Source of the DNA: Silene conica
Taxonomy: Eukaryota; Streptophyta; Magnoliopsida; Caryophyllales; Caryophyllaceae
NCBI GenBank assembly: GCA_029255685.2
Contig: CM055320.2
Coordinates: 14,899,111-14,963,110 of the forward strand
Length of the DNA stretch: 64,000 bases
Reading direction: 5' to 3'
Shown here: one piece after another, positions 45,769 to 57,500 of the stretch
Layout: each line of letters starts with the position of its first letter
Numbering within the stretch: position 1 is the first letter of the stretch
Program-made: the position numbers and the translations under genes
The notes under the pieces: generated by a model
Told to the model about the DNA's origin: nothing
The model's database searches: none
What the model saw: the letters and a program-made list of their open reading frames with translations, nothing else

Positions 45769-48700
45769 ATGGCTGGACCAGGAAGTAGACCATTTGAGTG
45801 TGTTACAAGACCTTGGCACTCTCATACTCATCAACCCATTCGAGGTTCCATCATTCAACACATTTTCAGGTTTTTTTCCACTTTCTAATTTTCCTCCATT
45901 TTATATCAACTTTTGCTTTTCAGTGGCCGAGCCAGGTGGGGATTAGTATGGGCGCTCGCTCGGCTGAACAATAAAAAAAATTAAAGTTTTCGACTTTTAT
46001 TCATAGTTTACACTATTACATTGTTACATCCTGACTCCACCACTGGTTGTTCACCATTATGTAACTGTTAATGATTAAAAATCCCTGAGTTGGGATGGTT
46101 CATCACCTTCATGTATATCAGTAGTAAATATATAAGCTAATGTTCAATGTACATAGCTACACATATGGAAAGAGTTATGCAAACTAAGGGAAAAATGACG
46201 GGGTTAACATTTACCTCATACTTCCTTCGTTCTAAAATAATTGAAAATTTTATTTTATGAGGATTCAATTTCTAAATAAGTATATTGTTTGAAAAATTAT
46301 ACTATAAAATTCTTTACGAATAGAGTGTTAATATGGATATGTATTTCAATATATTTAGGACTTGTTTTTTCAGACTTAATTTCAGTTTCTTTTAATTTTG
46401 TTTGGCTGTATTCCGTTAGGTTTTATTTACGTCTCTTCCCAAAATTAACTTTTTATTCAACTAAATTTACTTCAGCTCAGTTCCATTCAATTTAGTTCAA
46501 TTAAGCATTTAAACTCTATTCCAATTAATTCAATTCAGTCCGTTTCAGCTGAAAACAGGGCCTTAGTTATATATATTGAAAAAAAGTTAAAGAAAGAAGT
46601 GACCGTCTCGGAAAGAAAAGCGAGAATGAACAAAGGGTGTAAGTGACTTAAATGGCTAACAAATATCTACACAATACTCGTCTAACAGTAACAATTCCCC
46701 ATTCCATTATAGAATGTGGATGTTTGTGCAAGTGAATTGACCACTATAGAATTTCACACCATTTCATATGGATTTTTGCTTACAAAAGAGTTGTTGTGTT
46801 ATCAATGTCAAGTGCCCATTAAGTTGATTACCTTAATTTCTTAGAAAGTTATGGTGTTTCAGCATAGAATTTGCCAAAATTCTATTTTACGACGGTCGCA
46901 CATTTTTTTTATTAAATAATTATCACTTTTTTTTTGTTAAAAAATGACCTACCGTTCAAAAGTGGTCACTATTTATAAAAAAAAACGTCATTCTTTACCA
47001 TAAAATGGTCAAATTTTGCAAAAAACACGGGATAAGAGGTCGTATAGGAGACTGTAAAATTTGGTAGTTTTACTTGTACGGAACTGCTCATTATGTAGTT
47101 TCCCTCCATTTCATATAAATTTCCAAATTTTGTTCGAAAAAGCTAGCTCTGTTTGTAATGTGAATGTCCACCGTGTTAATCAACTTCATTTCGTATAAAG
47201 TTCCAATCTTTTAAGCATATTCGGAGTACATGGAATGATTAAGAATTCCGTAATCAGATGAATCTGATTAGAGACCTTATGAAGTTCAATATTTGTGCAT
47301 TTACAATTTTGCTGATCATGGAAGATGCCAAGCGCCCACTACCCACCAAGTCAATCACCTTCGTTCACTACAATAGTTTTGATCTTTCTGCACATTTGGA
47401 ACTTATCCGTATTAAATTTGTCCGCCATTTGTTTGTTCAGAGTTGTCAGTGAAGCTCATAGTTCCACCACCAGAAACAACAGAGAATGGCAGGAGAAGCT
47501 CCCTAGAGTTGTGCTAAAAGCTGAGGAAATTATGTACTCCAAAGCTAATTCCGAGGTATTCGTGTGTCTTTCCTTTAATTTATGTACTCTGTGTCAGTAG
47601 TTTGGTAATTTATGATGTCTTTTGGTTGTCTTAAAGCTTAACTGGGGTTACATTGTTGATTAGGCTGAGTATGTCGATACTGATACACTTTGGGATCGCC
47701 TCAACGATGCTATTGACACCATAATTCGAAGAGATGAGAGTACCGAAATGGGTCAATTTCTTCAACCTTGTATTGAAGGTAAGCTTCTTTCTGTAATCTT
47801 GTTGCTTCTTGTATGCTTAGATAGTTGGATCTCTCGTATATATAGTCATATATTTCAAATTTGAGGTGTGAGTTTCGTAGCAACTTGTTAGTGTGCGCAT
47901 TGCAAACACTTATCAGAGTTCAGTGCAGTGTTTTTGGCGATCACAGCACTTTAGTTGCTAATTTCATTTAAAATGCAGCTTGTTATATGTGGGTAAAGGT
48001 TTAAGCAGAACAATTTCCTTGGTTATGGCAGTTCAATCGCTCAATGTCATAACTGATAACCTTGCCATAGTGCTTAAATTGATTATCGAAAGTGTCTATA
48101 TAACAAATTAAGGTGCATAAATTGACTGGATCGAGTAAAGAATAATCCTTTCCGCAATAATTTTGTTGTTCAGCTGCTCTTCATCTAGGATGTGTTCCTG
48201 TTAAAACATCACGTAGCCAACGGCACATTCAGCAGAGGAATTATCTGACCCCAAGATTACAAGAGACTGCTCAAGTATCATCCATGGTTCCTAATAATAC
48301 CAACAATCACACCTCGTTCATGCAACCACAATCTGCTTCTGGCTACCAATTAAGCAGACCGAGGTCAACAACATTACATCAGCCTAGTTCATTTGCAATT
48401 TCGAGTACCCAAATAGCCCCACAAACCTCTCCCCAATACCATCAATCATTCCCTCTACCTCTACCTTCTGTTGCTACTGATTCCACGTCTTCTCTGAACA
48501 TGGGTTCTGTTTATCCATTGTATTATAATAGTCATTTTCCAAATAATGAAACCCGGGTTCAATTCAACTCGGTCCAAAACCCGTATTCTAACAATATAAT
48601 CATTGGAAGGCCAGTTGGATGGCCTGGGACTAGGGCCCAGTCGGCCCACCCCACTTTTTGCTCCACCACCACGAGGGACCCGTTACATAGAGAAAGTGGA

Positions 48701-49069
48701 GTAATCAAGGCTGATAAGAATGAGCAAGTAACAAGGTCATTTGACAGCCATGCAAAACCTGTGGAAACAAATTGTGATTTGTCATTACGATTGGGTCCCA
48801 TTGACCGTTGTGTGAGTCCGAAGAGATGTCTTGATCGAGTGAACAGCGATGCTGGTTCAAACCGTCATCCTGATTTATTTGCTAGGAATCTTGAGCTCTC
48901 TTTCTTCCCCAGACCTAAAGAAGAAGTTACTGATAACAATAATAAGGAAAAAGCTTTGAGAAAGCGTAAAGGTGAGGATTATCACGAGTCAGGGGATGCG
49001 AGAGATCAATGGTTGCCAAAGCTTGAAGATAACCAATTTGATGGTCAAGACAGATGGCGAGGTTGGTAG
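45769..49069 (+). CDS. KIX8/KIX9-like transcriptional adaptor, four exons
   Basis: Exons: 45,769-45,869, 47,441-47,555, 47,665-47,778 and 48,174-49,069, all with GT...AG introns. The N-terminus (GSRPFECVTRPWHSHTHQPI, then EWQEKLPRVVLKAEEIMYSK and TIIRRDESTEMGQF) is the plant KIX domain, about 110 residues. The Ser/Gln/Asn-rich remainder carries an EAR motif, DLSLRLG. In Arabidopsis KIX8 and KIX9 use the KIX domain to bind PEAPOD and the EAR motif to bring in TOPLESS, restraining leaf meristemoid division; by homology this is a nuclear adaptor of that complex. As I read it exon 3 is 114 bp, one base short of the frame needed by exon 4 (near the WDR|NDA residues, about 47,700), so the allele may be broken or the base missing from the assembly. 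Otherwise it would encode about 408 residues. Intron 1 holds two MITEs. Confidence 0.78.
45922..46045. mobile_element. hAT-type MITE in KIX intron 1
   Basis: The ends CAGTGGCCGAGCCAGG and CCTGACTCCACCACTG are imperfect inverted repeats of the CAGTGGCGGAGCCAG type common to plant hAT MITEs. It is about 124 bp long. The 8-bp TSD is not clear. Confidence 0.55.
46358..46562. mobile_element. PIF/Harbinger-type MITE in KIX intron 1
   Basis: A 205-bp element with TSD TTA (46,355-46,357; 46,563-46,565). Its ends GGACTTGTTTTTTCAG and CTGAAAACAGGGCC, together with internal TTCAGCTCAGTTCCATTC-like units, make it a short relative of the 43,843-45,378 element. Confidence 0.7.
46566..47440 (+). other. Remainder of KIX intron 1
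   Basis: AT-rich intron. A decayed inverted segment at about 46,885-47,060 (TTTTACGACGGTC... and ...GTCGTATAGGAGACTGTAAAA) looks like an old Mutator-type MITE. The intron ends TTTGTTCAG. Confidence 0.4.
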
Positions 49070-49872
49070 TCAAACTCGGTTTTATTGTAACATATTTTTT
49101 AAATTGGTGAAACGCATTGAAATATGAACCGATCTCCTATCTGTTGTACCATCCATGTTTTGCAGTTGATTTCTAGTGAACATAGCTCTTAAACTTTAGG
49201 AAATTAGTTACCCTTTAATTACTCAGTCTTGCCCTATGGTTAGAAACCAGAGTAAGAGAACTTTCGGCCACCACCAAAATTCCGCTTTTTATTACTAACC
49301 CAAGCTTCTACCAAGCATTTCTCATTTCGGGTTTGCAAGAATCAAGAGTGCGCATATGTAGTGACAAATGAGAACATTAGACTCATTCACAACTCTGTAT
49401 GATGTATATTTTCAGTCATTTGCAATCTGTGTATGAAAGTTTCACTGTAACATATAGTAGTCAAACAAACTGATTACTCGCATCTCTTGTTTACACATTT
49501 TAAAATTTTGAAATGTACACTCCCATCTGTTTTGACTCATTCTTCGACTTTGAATATGATGGAATAGAACAAAATGATGCACGCACTCATATGTCTACAC
49601 TTTTGTGAACGCAATTTGCATTATCGGTCACAAATAAATGAAAAGAAATGTAGAGAAATGGAAACGCTGAAATTAGGTCATGGAAAAATATCTGTATATA
49701 TTTATATATATCATACATGTATGTAACAAATAAATGAAAAGAAATCCCAGGCATATTATACAAGATCTATCCAATAATCTATACTCCAAATTCCGAAAAG
49801 TCCTCAGCAAAATTTCAATCTCAAGTCCCGAGTATAACCACTACAAAAATACATATCTCCAATGAATTATGT
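49070..49872. other. Shared 3' region between convergent genes
   Basis: About 800 bp between the KIX stop codon and the phytocyanin stop codon on the other strand. 'ACAAATAAATGAAAAGAAAT' occurs twice (about 49,631 and 49,725). No other gene is seen. Confidence 0.5.
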
Positions 49873-50754
49873 CTAAAACAGTACAGCTGAAGCGACCACG
49901 ACAGACAAAAAGCTCAAAATGCTAACACCAGTGGCAGTAGCAAAGTTGCCAGCTGGCGGTGTGGCGGAACCACCCCCACTTGCTGGACCACCTACTGCAG
50001 AAGGTCCCATTTGGAAAGAAGAACTGGGGCCCATCCCGACAGGAGAAATTGGCTTGGTTGAGACGGAGGGAGTAGGAGCAGCAGTAGGAGAAGAAATTGG
50101 CGTGGTCGAGACTGCAGGAGTAGGAGCAGCAACAGGAGAAGAAGTTGGGGTTGGGCTTTTCTTGGGAGAGGGGGGTGCCTTTAGGGTAGGAGTAGAGGGG
50201 GCAGCAGGGGTGACGGAGACAGTGAGCTTTTGGTTGAGGCCACAGTGACCGGGGATGGTGCAGACGAAGTAGTGGGAGCCAGAGGTGGTGAGGGTGATGT
50301 TGGCAGGTGCAGTGGTGATGACGGGACCTACTGTTGTTGTTGTGGTGCAGGAATCATAGTTAGCCTTTGATACTTCAGCTACTGTGTGTCCTCCTGCTGG
50401 GAAATTGAACACTGCCACATAACATTTGTGTTTATGTTAGTAATTTAAACATATAATCATAAGATTGGCAAATTAAATATATATGACATTCTCATATCTC
50501 GAGTTACTTGCCAGGTACCACTGACGAGTCATGACAGAAGTAAAACTGAAAAAAGGAGGGAGAAGAAGGTTACCAAGAACATCACCAACGAGAAGGTTTT
50601 GCTGAGAAGCCCAGTTGGAATAAAAGGAAGCAGAAGGGGGAAGAGTCCAACCAGTGTTACCTCCAACAACAACACTTTTAGCTGAACAAATCCCAGAAAC
50701 AGTTGCCAAAACTACAATTATCAACAATGACATTACTCTGTTTCCTGCTGCCAT
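49873..50754 (-). CDS. Phytocyanin (uclacyanin/mavicyanin-like blue copper protein), GPI-anchored
   Basis: Two exons: 50,754-50,574 and 50,411-49,873, with a GT-AG intron inside a Val codon, giving 239 residues. The start is the Met of MAAGNRVMSLLIIVVLATVS, a clear signal peptide of about 25 residues. The cupredoxin domain follows (VGGNTGWTLP, FNFPAGGHTVAEV, SKANYDSC, FVCTIPGHC). The copper ligands visible are His of GGHT, Cys of FVC and His of GHC; the axial position holds Gln (GLNQKL), as in stellacyanin/mavicyanin. A Pro/Ser/Thr-rich arabinogalactan-type region and a hydrophobic C-terminus (SILSFLSVVVASAVLF) indicate a GPI anchor. The role is an extracellular, plasma-membrane-attached electron carrier or cell-wall protein; the substrate is unknown. 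Confidence 0.9.
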
Positions 50755-50888
50755 GTTGGTTTTTCTGAGTATTTGTTTGTGTTTGTGGTGGTGGAATTGT
50801 ATTGTTTATAGTTTTTTGTATGGGATGACTGATGAGGTTAATGAAGGAATATGAGATGGTTTGATGATTTAGATCCTAAATGGTGTGG

Positions 50889-50896
50889 TATTTATA
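50889..50896 (-). promoter_or_regulatory. TATA box of the phytocyanin gene
   Basis: The minus strand reads TATAAATA about 135 bp upstream of the start codon, which would give a 5' UTR of about 100 nt. Confidence 0.65.
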
Positions 50897-52167
50897 TTGG
50901 TTTAGAACAGCTTAGATAAGCATGGTGAGACCGCGTAAGGTATTCCTCTTGGGTTGGAAGACAAGTTTGGTTTTGACTTGGCCTTGCATGGCTTCGCCTT
51001 TGCGCTCGTGACTCCAAGTTTGGTCAAATCATACAAAATACCCCTATTTTATATTTTATTTATCATCTGTTGTGACATTAATGGAAGAAAATTTTAGAAT
51101 CGACTTTATTTACAACCAAATTGAAGCAATTGATCTGTTTTTGTAAGTTATCGAGTCCGCTTTTAAGTTACTAAACTCCAAAGTTATTAGAGAATAGAGA
51201 AAATTTGGAAAATTGATTGATTGAATCGATCAACTATATTATCTTGTTAAAAAAAATTACTCCTCATAGTCATAATGGTCGTAGTGTTCCCTCTTTTATT
51301 TTTCAATGGTAGTCGATTTTGTATCCTATTTTCTTATTTGAAAACCTTTGTATGGTTTCTTTCTAGTTTTATATGAGGTATGTTTTATGTGATTCAAATT
51401 TATTTCTTTAATTTCTGTGTCCAAAGAAAATAAAAAATAAAATAACAACTAAGAGGTAATTGTATTGAATATTTAAGAGGCCAAATATATCTTAATTTTT
51501 TTGGTGATAAATTTGCAGTCGCTATCTTCAATACGTACTAGGTAAAATCTCAGATATATTTGATAGCATGCAAACCACATACACTAGGTGATATCCTCAT
51601 TAGTGTCCAAGAACTTGTTCAATGTATGAAAAAGGAAGGCGTTTGTAACTTGTTTGTAAGGCATGCATCACAATTTGCCGCGTGAAATTGGAAGTGTGCG
51701 GCTACACCAATGTCGGTTTTGACGGTTTATCATCTATGTCCTCAAGTTCACCAAATCCCCTTTGACTCTTTATTTCATACTCCGTAGTTGAGTAGTCTTC
51801 TTTCCCAATTTAAAACACAAATGTCTCGCAATATTTAAAATCGAATATCCTAAACAATTATACATGTTCATTTATTTTAATTTTGTGATGCAAAATACCT
51901 AAAATGACCTTTTCATTGTTCAAAGAACCATCCCATATCTATAACAAAAATTGATTAGCAATAATAAGTAATAACCATATTTTTTATTGTCAAGGATAAT
52001 TGCTTTCTTCACAAATACAATTTTAAAATCATCTTTTTAACAATCTTTGTATATCCGATGAAAATGAAACCCTTATCAATTATATCGAGCTTATGGATGT
52101 ATCGTAACTCCTTTGCAATTTTACACACTTTTTGGGTATCAAAAGACATAAAATTACTCCCGTATAA
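50897..52167. other. Upstream intergenic region
   Basis: AT-rich sequence upstream of the phytocyanin gene. I see no coding frame, RNA gene or clear repeat boundary in it. Confidence 0.4.
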
Positions 52168-52506
52168 CCATGGGCGGATTCAAGGGGGTCTACGTGGGCA
52201 GGTGCCCCCATGAAATTTAAGGAATAATTTTTTATAAGTGTTGTAATAGAGAGTAAGGTATCATGGTATAGTTGTTAGACAGTGAGATATTATGGTATAG
52301 TTGGTAGAACTGTAAAGTGTAATCCATGAGGTACAAGGTTCAATTCTTGATAGCACATAAATAATGTGTAACTTTTTTTTATTAAAAAGTTGCTTGAAAT
52401 GAGATATGATTTATGAACCCTTAACCTTCAGCTAGATGTGCTTAGATAACACGTAAAATAAAATTATTCCCCCTTAGCACTAAATTTCTGGATCCGCAAC
52501 TGCAGA
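52168..52506. mobile_element. Short hAT-like / tRNA-like element
   Basis: The segment begins GGGCGGATTCAAGG and ends CTGGATCCGCAACTG, loosely inverted ends of the GGCGGATCCAG type. Inside it are a possible A box (TGGTATAGTTGGTAGA, about 52,292) and B box (GGTTCAATTCTTG, about 52,348), so it may be a non-autonomous hAT with SINE-like RNA polymerase III boxes. No clear TSD. Confidence 0.4.
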
Positions 52507-52899
52507 TAACATATCAAAATTTCGAATATATAATCTATTATCTTGATAGCGTTCATCTCAACTACACTACGAAACAAAATGCATTTTAAATTCATCAAAC
52601 ATTATTAATTATGGAATTATGGGTGGAGAGATACTTTCAAAGCTTCTGGATTAAAAGCGTGACTTTTGCATGCTTCTTTCGTGGACTTGGTTATGATTTT
52701 CAGACTTCCGCTTACTCCTTATTTTCTATGTGACGTGAACACTATGTTAGTATCAACTATTCCGTTTTACTTCTGTGAACTTATCTAAAACGTCTTTCAA
52801 TAAGGTTGTTTCCTTTTCTCCATAACGATTATGTGCATACATTTATATATAAATACAACTAGTTTTAAATCCGTCTACAATATATGGTATTATTAGATG

Positions 52900-53080
52900 G
52901 GATAATTTGTGAGAAATTACCTTATATTTATGTCTATTTGTGAAAAACTACCTTACTTTTTTTTTTTTGTTTAAAACTACCTTTCATTTTAATTTTTTGA
53001 TAAAAACTACAAAAAAAAAGTTCTGAGGCCAATTTCTATTTATGAGTTGGATTTCACACGTGTGAGTTCTCTAAATTTGC
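52900..53080 (+). repeat. MULE left terminal inverted repeat
   Basis: It pairs with 58,575-58,756. Short ACTACCTTA units recur every 30-40 bp and continue as direct repeats to about 53,175. Confidence 0.8.
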
Positions 53081-53699
53081 ATTCTTATTTTGTCCAAAAC
53101 TACCTTAAATTTGCATTCTTATTTTGTCAAAAACTACCTTAAATTTTCATTCTTATTTTGTCAAAAATTACCTTAAATTTCTAAACTAAAGCACGGCCTT
53201 GAGTACTCGACTTCGTTGATTATGCTGCAATGCCCATTGCCACATTCAAAAACTTATTCACAGTAGTAGTTCAAGTCAGCCCTGCCTTAAATAAAGAAAG
53301 AAGTCAGTCTTTAGCCGCACCTTCACTTGCTAAATAAGTTGTTTTTCCGCAGGGATGTGATACTAGAACATACCAAACATGTTCTCAAGCTAGTAGATAT
53401 TCTACAGGAGCTATTATCACTGGCACTTGGTCTAAGGCCAGACTATCTGAAACAAATGGAATGTAACAAAGGCCGGACCTGTGTATGTCACTACTACCCA
53501 GCATGATCAATTACGGAGAAGACAGAAATTGATATGGCTTACATGCAAAGGAGAGTCGTGGTGAAGATTTTCGATGGAGTACTGCCTACTACTTGTTTTG
53601 GTTGAGTTATTTTTGTTTCGTATCCTAATACAACGGAATAAAACAAGCTAGCTCACTTTGTTAGTTCTACTTCTTTTCATTGACAATGTAGCTATGTTG

Positions 53700-54240
53700 T
53701 CTGCAATTTACAGTGGTTCAAGTATGCTAATTATCGAGTTTATTCAATACGCAGTGGTTGCGCCAATAAAACAAGCATAGGAATTAAGTTATTATGGTTG
53801 CTGCTTATGAAGCCTATTAGACTCTCTACCCTCTTGTCATGAAAGCCAGAAAAGATACTACCAGCCCCTGCACCATTCACAAAACCAGCCCCTGCACCAT
53901 TTGGCAGACCCATTAGAGCGCTACCAACAAGTCTGCCATCCATCCCTTGTGTTAATCTACTTCAAAACTAAACTGAGAATCACATACTACCAGCCCCTAC
54001 ACCATTCACAAAAACAGAAGCACCAATCAGACCCAACAGAAGACTGAAGCATCTGATCATTATTCCTGCACATACGACCCATAACAAGCATCTGCCTCTA
54101 TCAGACATCTATCCCAGCAACAATTACTTGTCCTTCCCAGCAGTAGAAGGACCTGCAACTCTGCATCACACTTCCATTATTCCTGCACATACGACCCATA
54201 ACAAGCATATGCTGACTTTTTACATACATTCTGAGACAAT
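53700..54240. repeat. Short direct repeats in the MULE tail
   Basis: ACCAGCCCCTGCACCAT occurs at about 53,859, 53,883 and, with one change, 53,988. TATTCCTGCACATACGACCC occurs at about 54,061 and 54,178. On the minus strand the first encodes GAGAG-type residues, so it may be the C-terminal tail of the transposase. Confidence 0.6.
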
Positions 54241-54539
54241 AAATTCTGGTCGGTCATCCATTCTAACTTTCCAACACCAACACCAAACTTACAAAAGAAG
54301 TTTCATTACTTGCATTGAAATTGCACCAAAGCAAGGCTTAAAGTAGCCATTACATTCAAACATTGTTGACATTGTAGCAAAATAAAGCCTAAGCAAGCCA
54401 TTACAAAAGGTTTAACAAGAGTCTTGTTTCACCAACATTTACATAAACTATCTATTACACTGCATTGAAAAAAGACTGATTTCGCCAACTACATTGCACA
54501 CCATAAGCAGAATCAGAAGCGAACATGCATCTACAATCC

Positions 54540-57500
54540 AGTGACTGGAACTTCAAAGAACGAGCTTTCTTGGGTGTTTTGGCCTGGAGTAGTGGCACTG
54601 GCAGTTTTTCTTTTCTTTATTTTCCTTTGTTGTGGCCTGGAAACACCTGGATTTTTGCATCCCTTCATGTTGTGTCCTTCTTGCCCACAGTTACCACAAG
54701 TCTTCTTTGTCCCTCTTTTCTTGTCAATTTCTTGTCTTCCTTCATTCTCCCCTACCTCCTTGCTTTTTTTCTTTAAACTCGGTCTCCCTGACTGCTTCTT
54801 GTAAGGAGGGGGTAGTGGTTGAAGGCAATCAGTCTTCTCCCACTACTTTGGACCTGGAAGTGGTTTGATATGATTTGCATATGTCTTTTTATACGTTTAT
54901 TTTGTGTATGCCTCATGCACAAATGTCTCTGCAACCATTTTTTTCTTTTGGATACAAGCATATGCATGAGAACACAGAATTCCAGTTAATGCCCACTGAC
55001 AACAATCACAAGTCCATTTTTCTAAGTTCACCCTTACTCTTTCATTTATGCCAATTTCCACCTCCCACTCCATCAAACCAGATTGAATCAGCTCATACTT
55101 TCTACTCTCCTTTCCTACTCTTTTCAACTGTTTACTTGGAGTTGGCATAAGGACACCTTCAACCTTATCAGCCCCCTCCACTTCATAAACATTCTTCTCA
55201 TACAATATCTTCTTATCCACTCCATAACGGATAAAACAGGCTTGTCCCTACACTTCTTCAGAACGTTGTTAAAACTTCCACAACAATTGTTGAGCATCAT
55301 AGAAGACTTACAACTAGTGTTAAATGCATGCCTACACCAGTGTTTTGTAGGTATAACACTTAAATAAGCATGTGCACCATCTGACATCTTCTTAAGCTCA
55401 TTCATATGTTGTTCAAACTCCTCCTAATTAATAACGTAAATTAATCAGGTTTATTAAGCATTTTGTTATACTAACATAAATAAATTAAATAGCTGACATA
55501 GACAAATTACCTTGGTATATGCCCTAGTCACCTTCCAGAATATCTGTTTAAAGGCTTCACCTGTAATTTAACTTAATATTTGACCATATATGCCTACAAC
55601 AAAATCGTATTTCTGCATTTGGCACAACTGTTGCAAAAGCTTCAAGCAATCCCTTCATAAAAATCAAACAAATGTGTAAATATAATACTTCTAAAAATAA
55701 AAAATAAAAGACAAGAAAGAGTAAGTAAACTTTACCTTTTGTCTGTCTGACATGAAAGTAATGTTCTGAACTGCTGGTTCAATATCTTTCACTAAGAGAT
55801 CTAAAAACCAAGTCCACGAATCTCTATTTTCTACCTCTACTATTGCCCATGTCAATGGGTAAATATTACAGTTGTCATCTTTATTAACTGCTGTAAGAAG
55901 CTGCCCTGGGTAGGGACCCTTCAAATGGCAGCCATCCACTCCAATAATGGGCCTACATCCAGCCAAAAATCTCTTCTTGCAGGCATCAAGGCGTATATAC
56001 ATTCTCTTGAACACTGGGGGTGGGTTCTCAACATTCTCTAGCTGGACAAACACTGAACTGCCCTCATTACACTTCTTCATTGTGTGAGCATAATTCCAAA
56101 GATTTTTATATTGTTCATCTGCTTTTCAATAAATCATTTTTAGAGCCTTTTCCTTAGCATAATATGCCTTGTAATAACCAACCTCAATCCCCAACTCTTT
56201 TAACAATTTCTTCTGAAAAGTGTCTACCTTTGTCTCAGGTTCAAGCCTCCAATAATCTATATACCTCTCTGCCAAATAGATCGAAGTACACTTGCTGTTG
56301 TGGTCAATCCAACCACAGTTATGAGAAAGCCTTAAACTTCTTATTTGGAAGGTCTCCTCTTTTTTACACTTCCTGGCATGAACCTTATAAGTGTAATACT
56401 TTTTCTCACCACATGTGCATTCCCCTAATTTTCCTCTCCCCTTTACCTAGGGATGTCAATGGGGCGGGGCGGGTGCAGAGGGGGGTAACCCGCGCCCGCC
56501 CCGCGAACTTTTAATGCGCACCCGCACCCCCCCTGCGACCCGCGGCGGGTTGAACCTTTTAAAACCGTCCCCGCCCCGCGGGGACCCGTTGACCCGCCTA
56601 ACTCCTCAAGAAATGTAAATCGTGAATCTAAAATATATTAATCGTACTACTTATACAAATAAGTTTTCGCAAAATGCCTTAACATTCAATTAACAAGAGT
56701 CCGTTGAGCCATGAAACGATTTTACATACAAATATACCATGAAACATATGCACAAACAACAACCCAAATACGGAATACTGAGTAGTGAACTAGTGATTAT
56801 TGCCTTATTGGACTACTGGGTAGGGGTTACTTACTTGTTTGGACCTTATTGGACTACTGGGTAGGGGTTACTTTTTTATTAAAAGTTTTTTTTAATCTTT
56901 TAAGTTATATTTTTTTTATCTATATATATTACTATTCGATATTATTATTTATTAGATGGGTATAAGTGGGGCGGGGACATGCGGGGCGGGGTGAGCGGGG
57001 TGGGTATGGGGCGGGTCTCATGTGATACCCGCACCCGCCCCGCGACCCGCGACGAATGATGCGTTTGAAACCCATCCCCGCCCCACGACCCACCAAATAA
57101 TTACCCACACCCGCCCCACGTGGGGCGGGTGCGGGGCGAGACCCGCCAAGACCCGCCCCGTTGACATCCCTACCTTTACCCAAGGACACCTGCATCTATG
57201 TCTACAATACACACTCACCCTCTCACTACCATTGTGTAAAAGGTAGTAGTCATAACCATTTTCAATAACATGATATCTTAAGGCTTTTCTAAATGTGTAC
57301 ACAGATGGAAATTTCAGTCCTAAGCTAAGCTCAATAAACCTTTGAAAGTCTGTATTAGGATTAAAGATAGAGTAATTAATTACCTCATCATCAGACTCAT
57401 GTTCACTTTCGAGTTCGCCTTCAGAAGACACTAGATCTGCATCATTATCCACCAAACATTCATTTTCAATATCATTCTGAGCTTTAGTGTCATTAACAGC

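Noticed and set aside
50654-50854. Plus-strand 66-codon frame over the phytocyanin start
   Set aside because: It is a shadow of the signal-peptide exon on the other strand.
52856-52885. ACTAGTTTTAAATCCGTC motif as a second Helitron end
   Set aside because: There is no GC-rich hairpin at the right distance, and it lies outside the MULE end without a partner.
56932-57246. Arg/Pro/Gly-rich frames on both strands
   Set aside because: They come from the GGGGCGGG/CCCGCCCC ends of the hAT element; both strands give similar low-complexity peptides.
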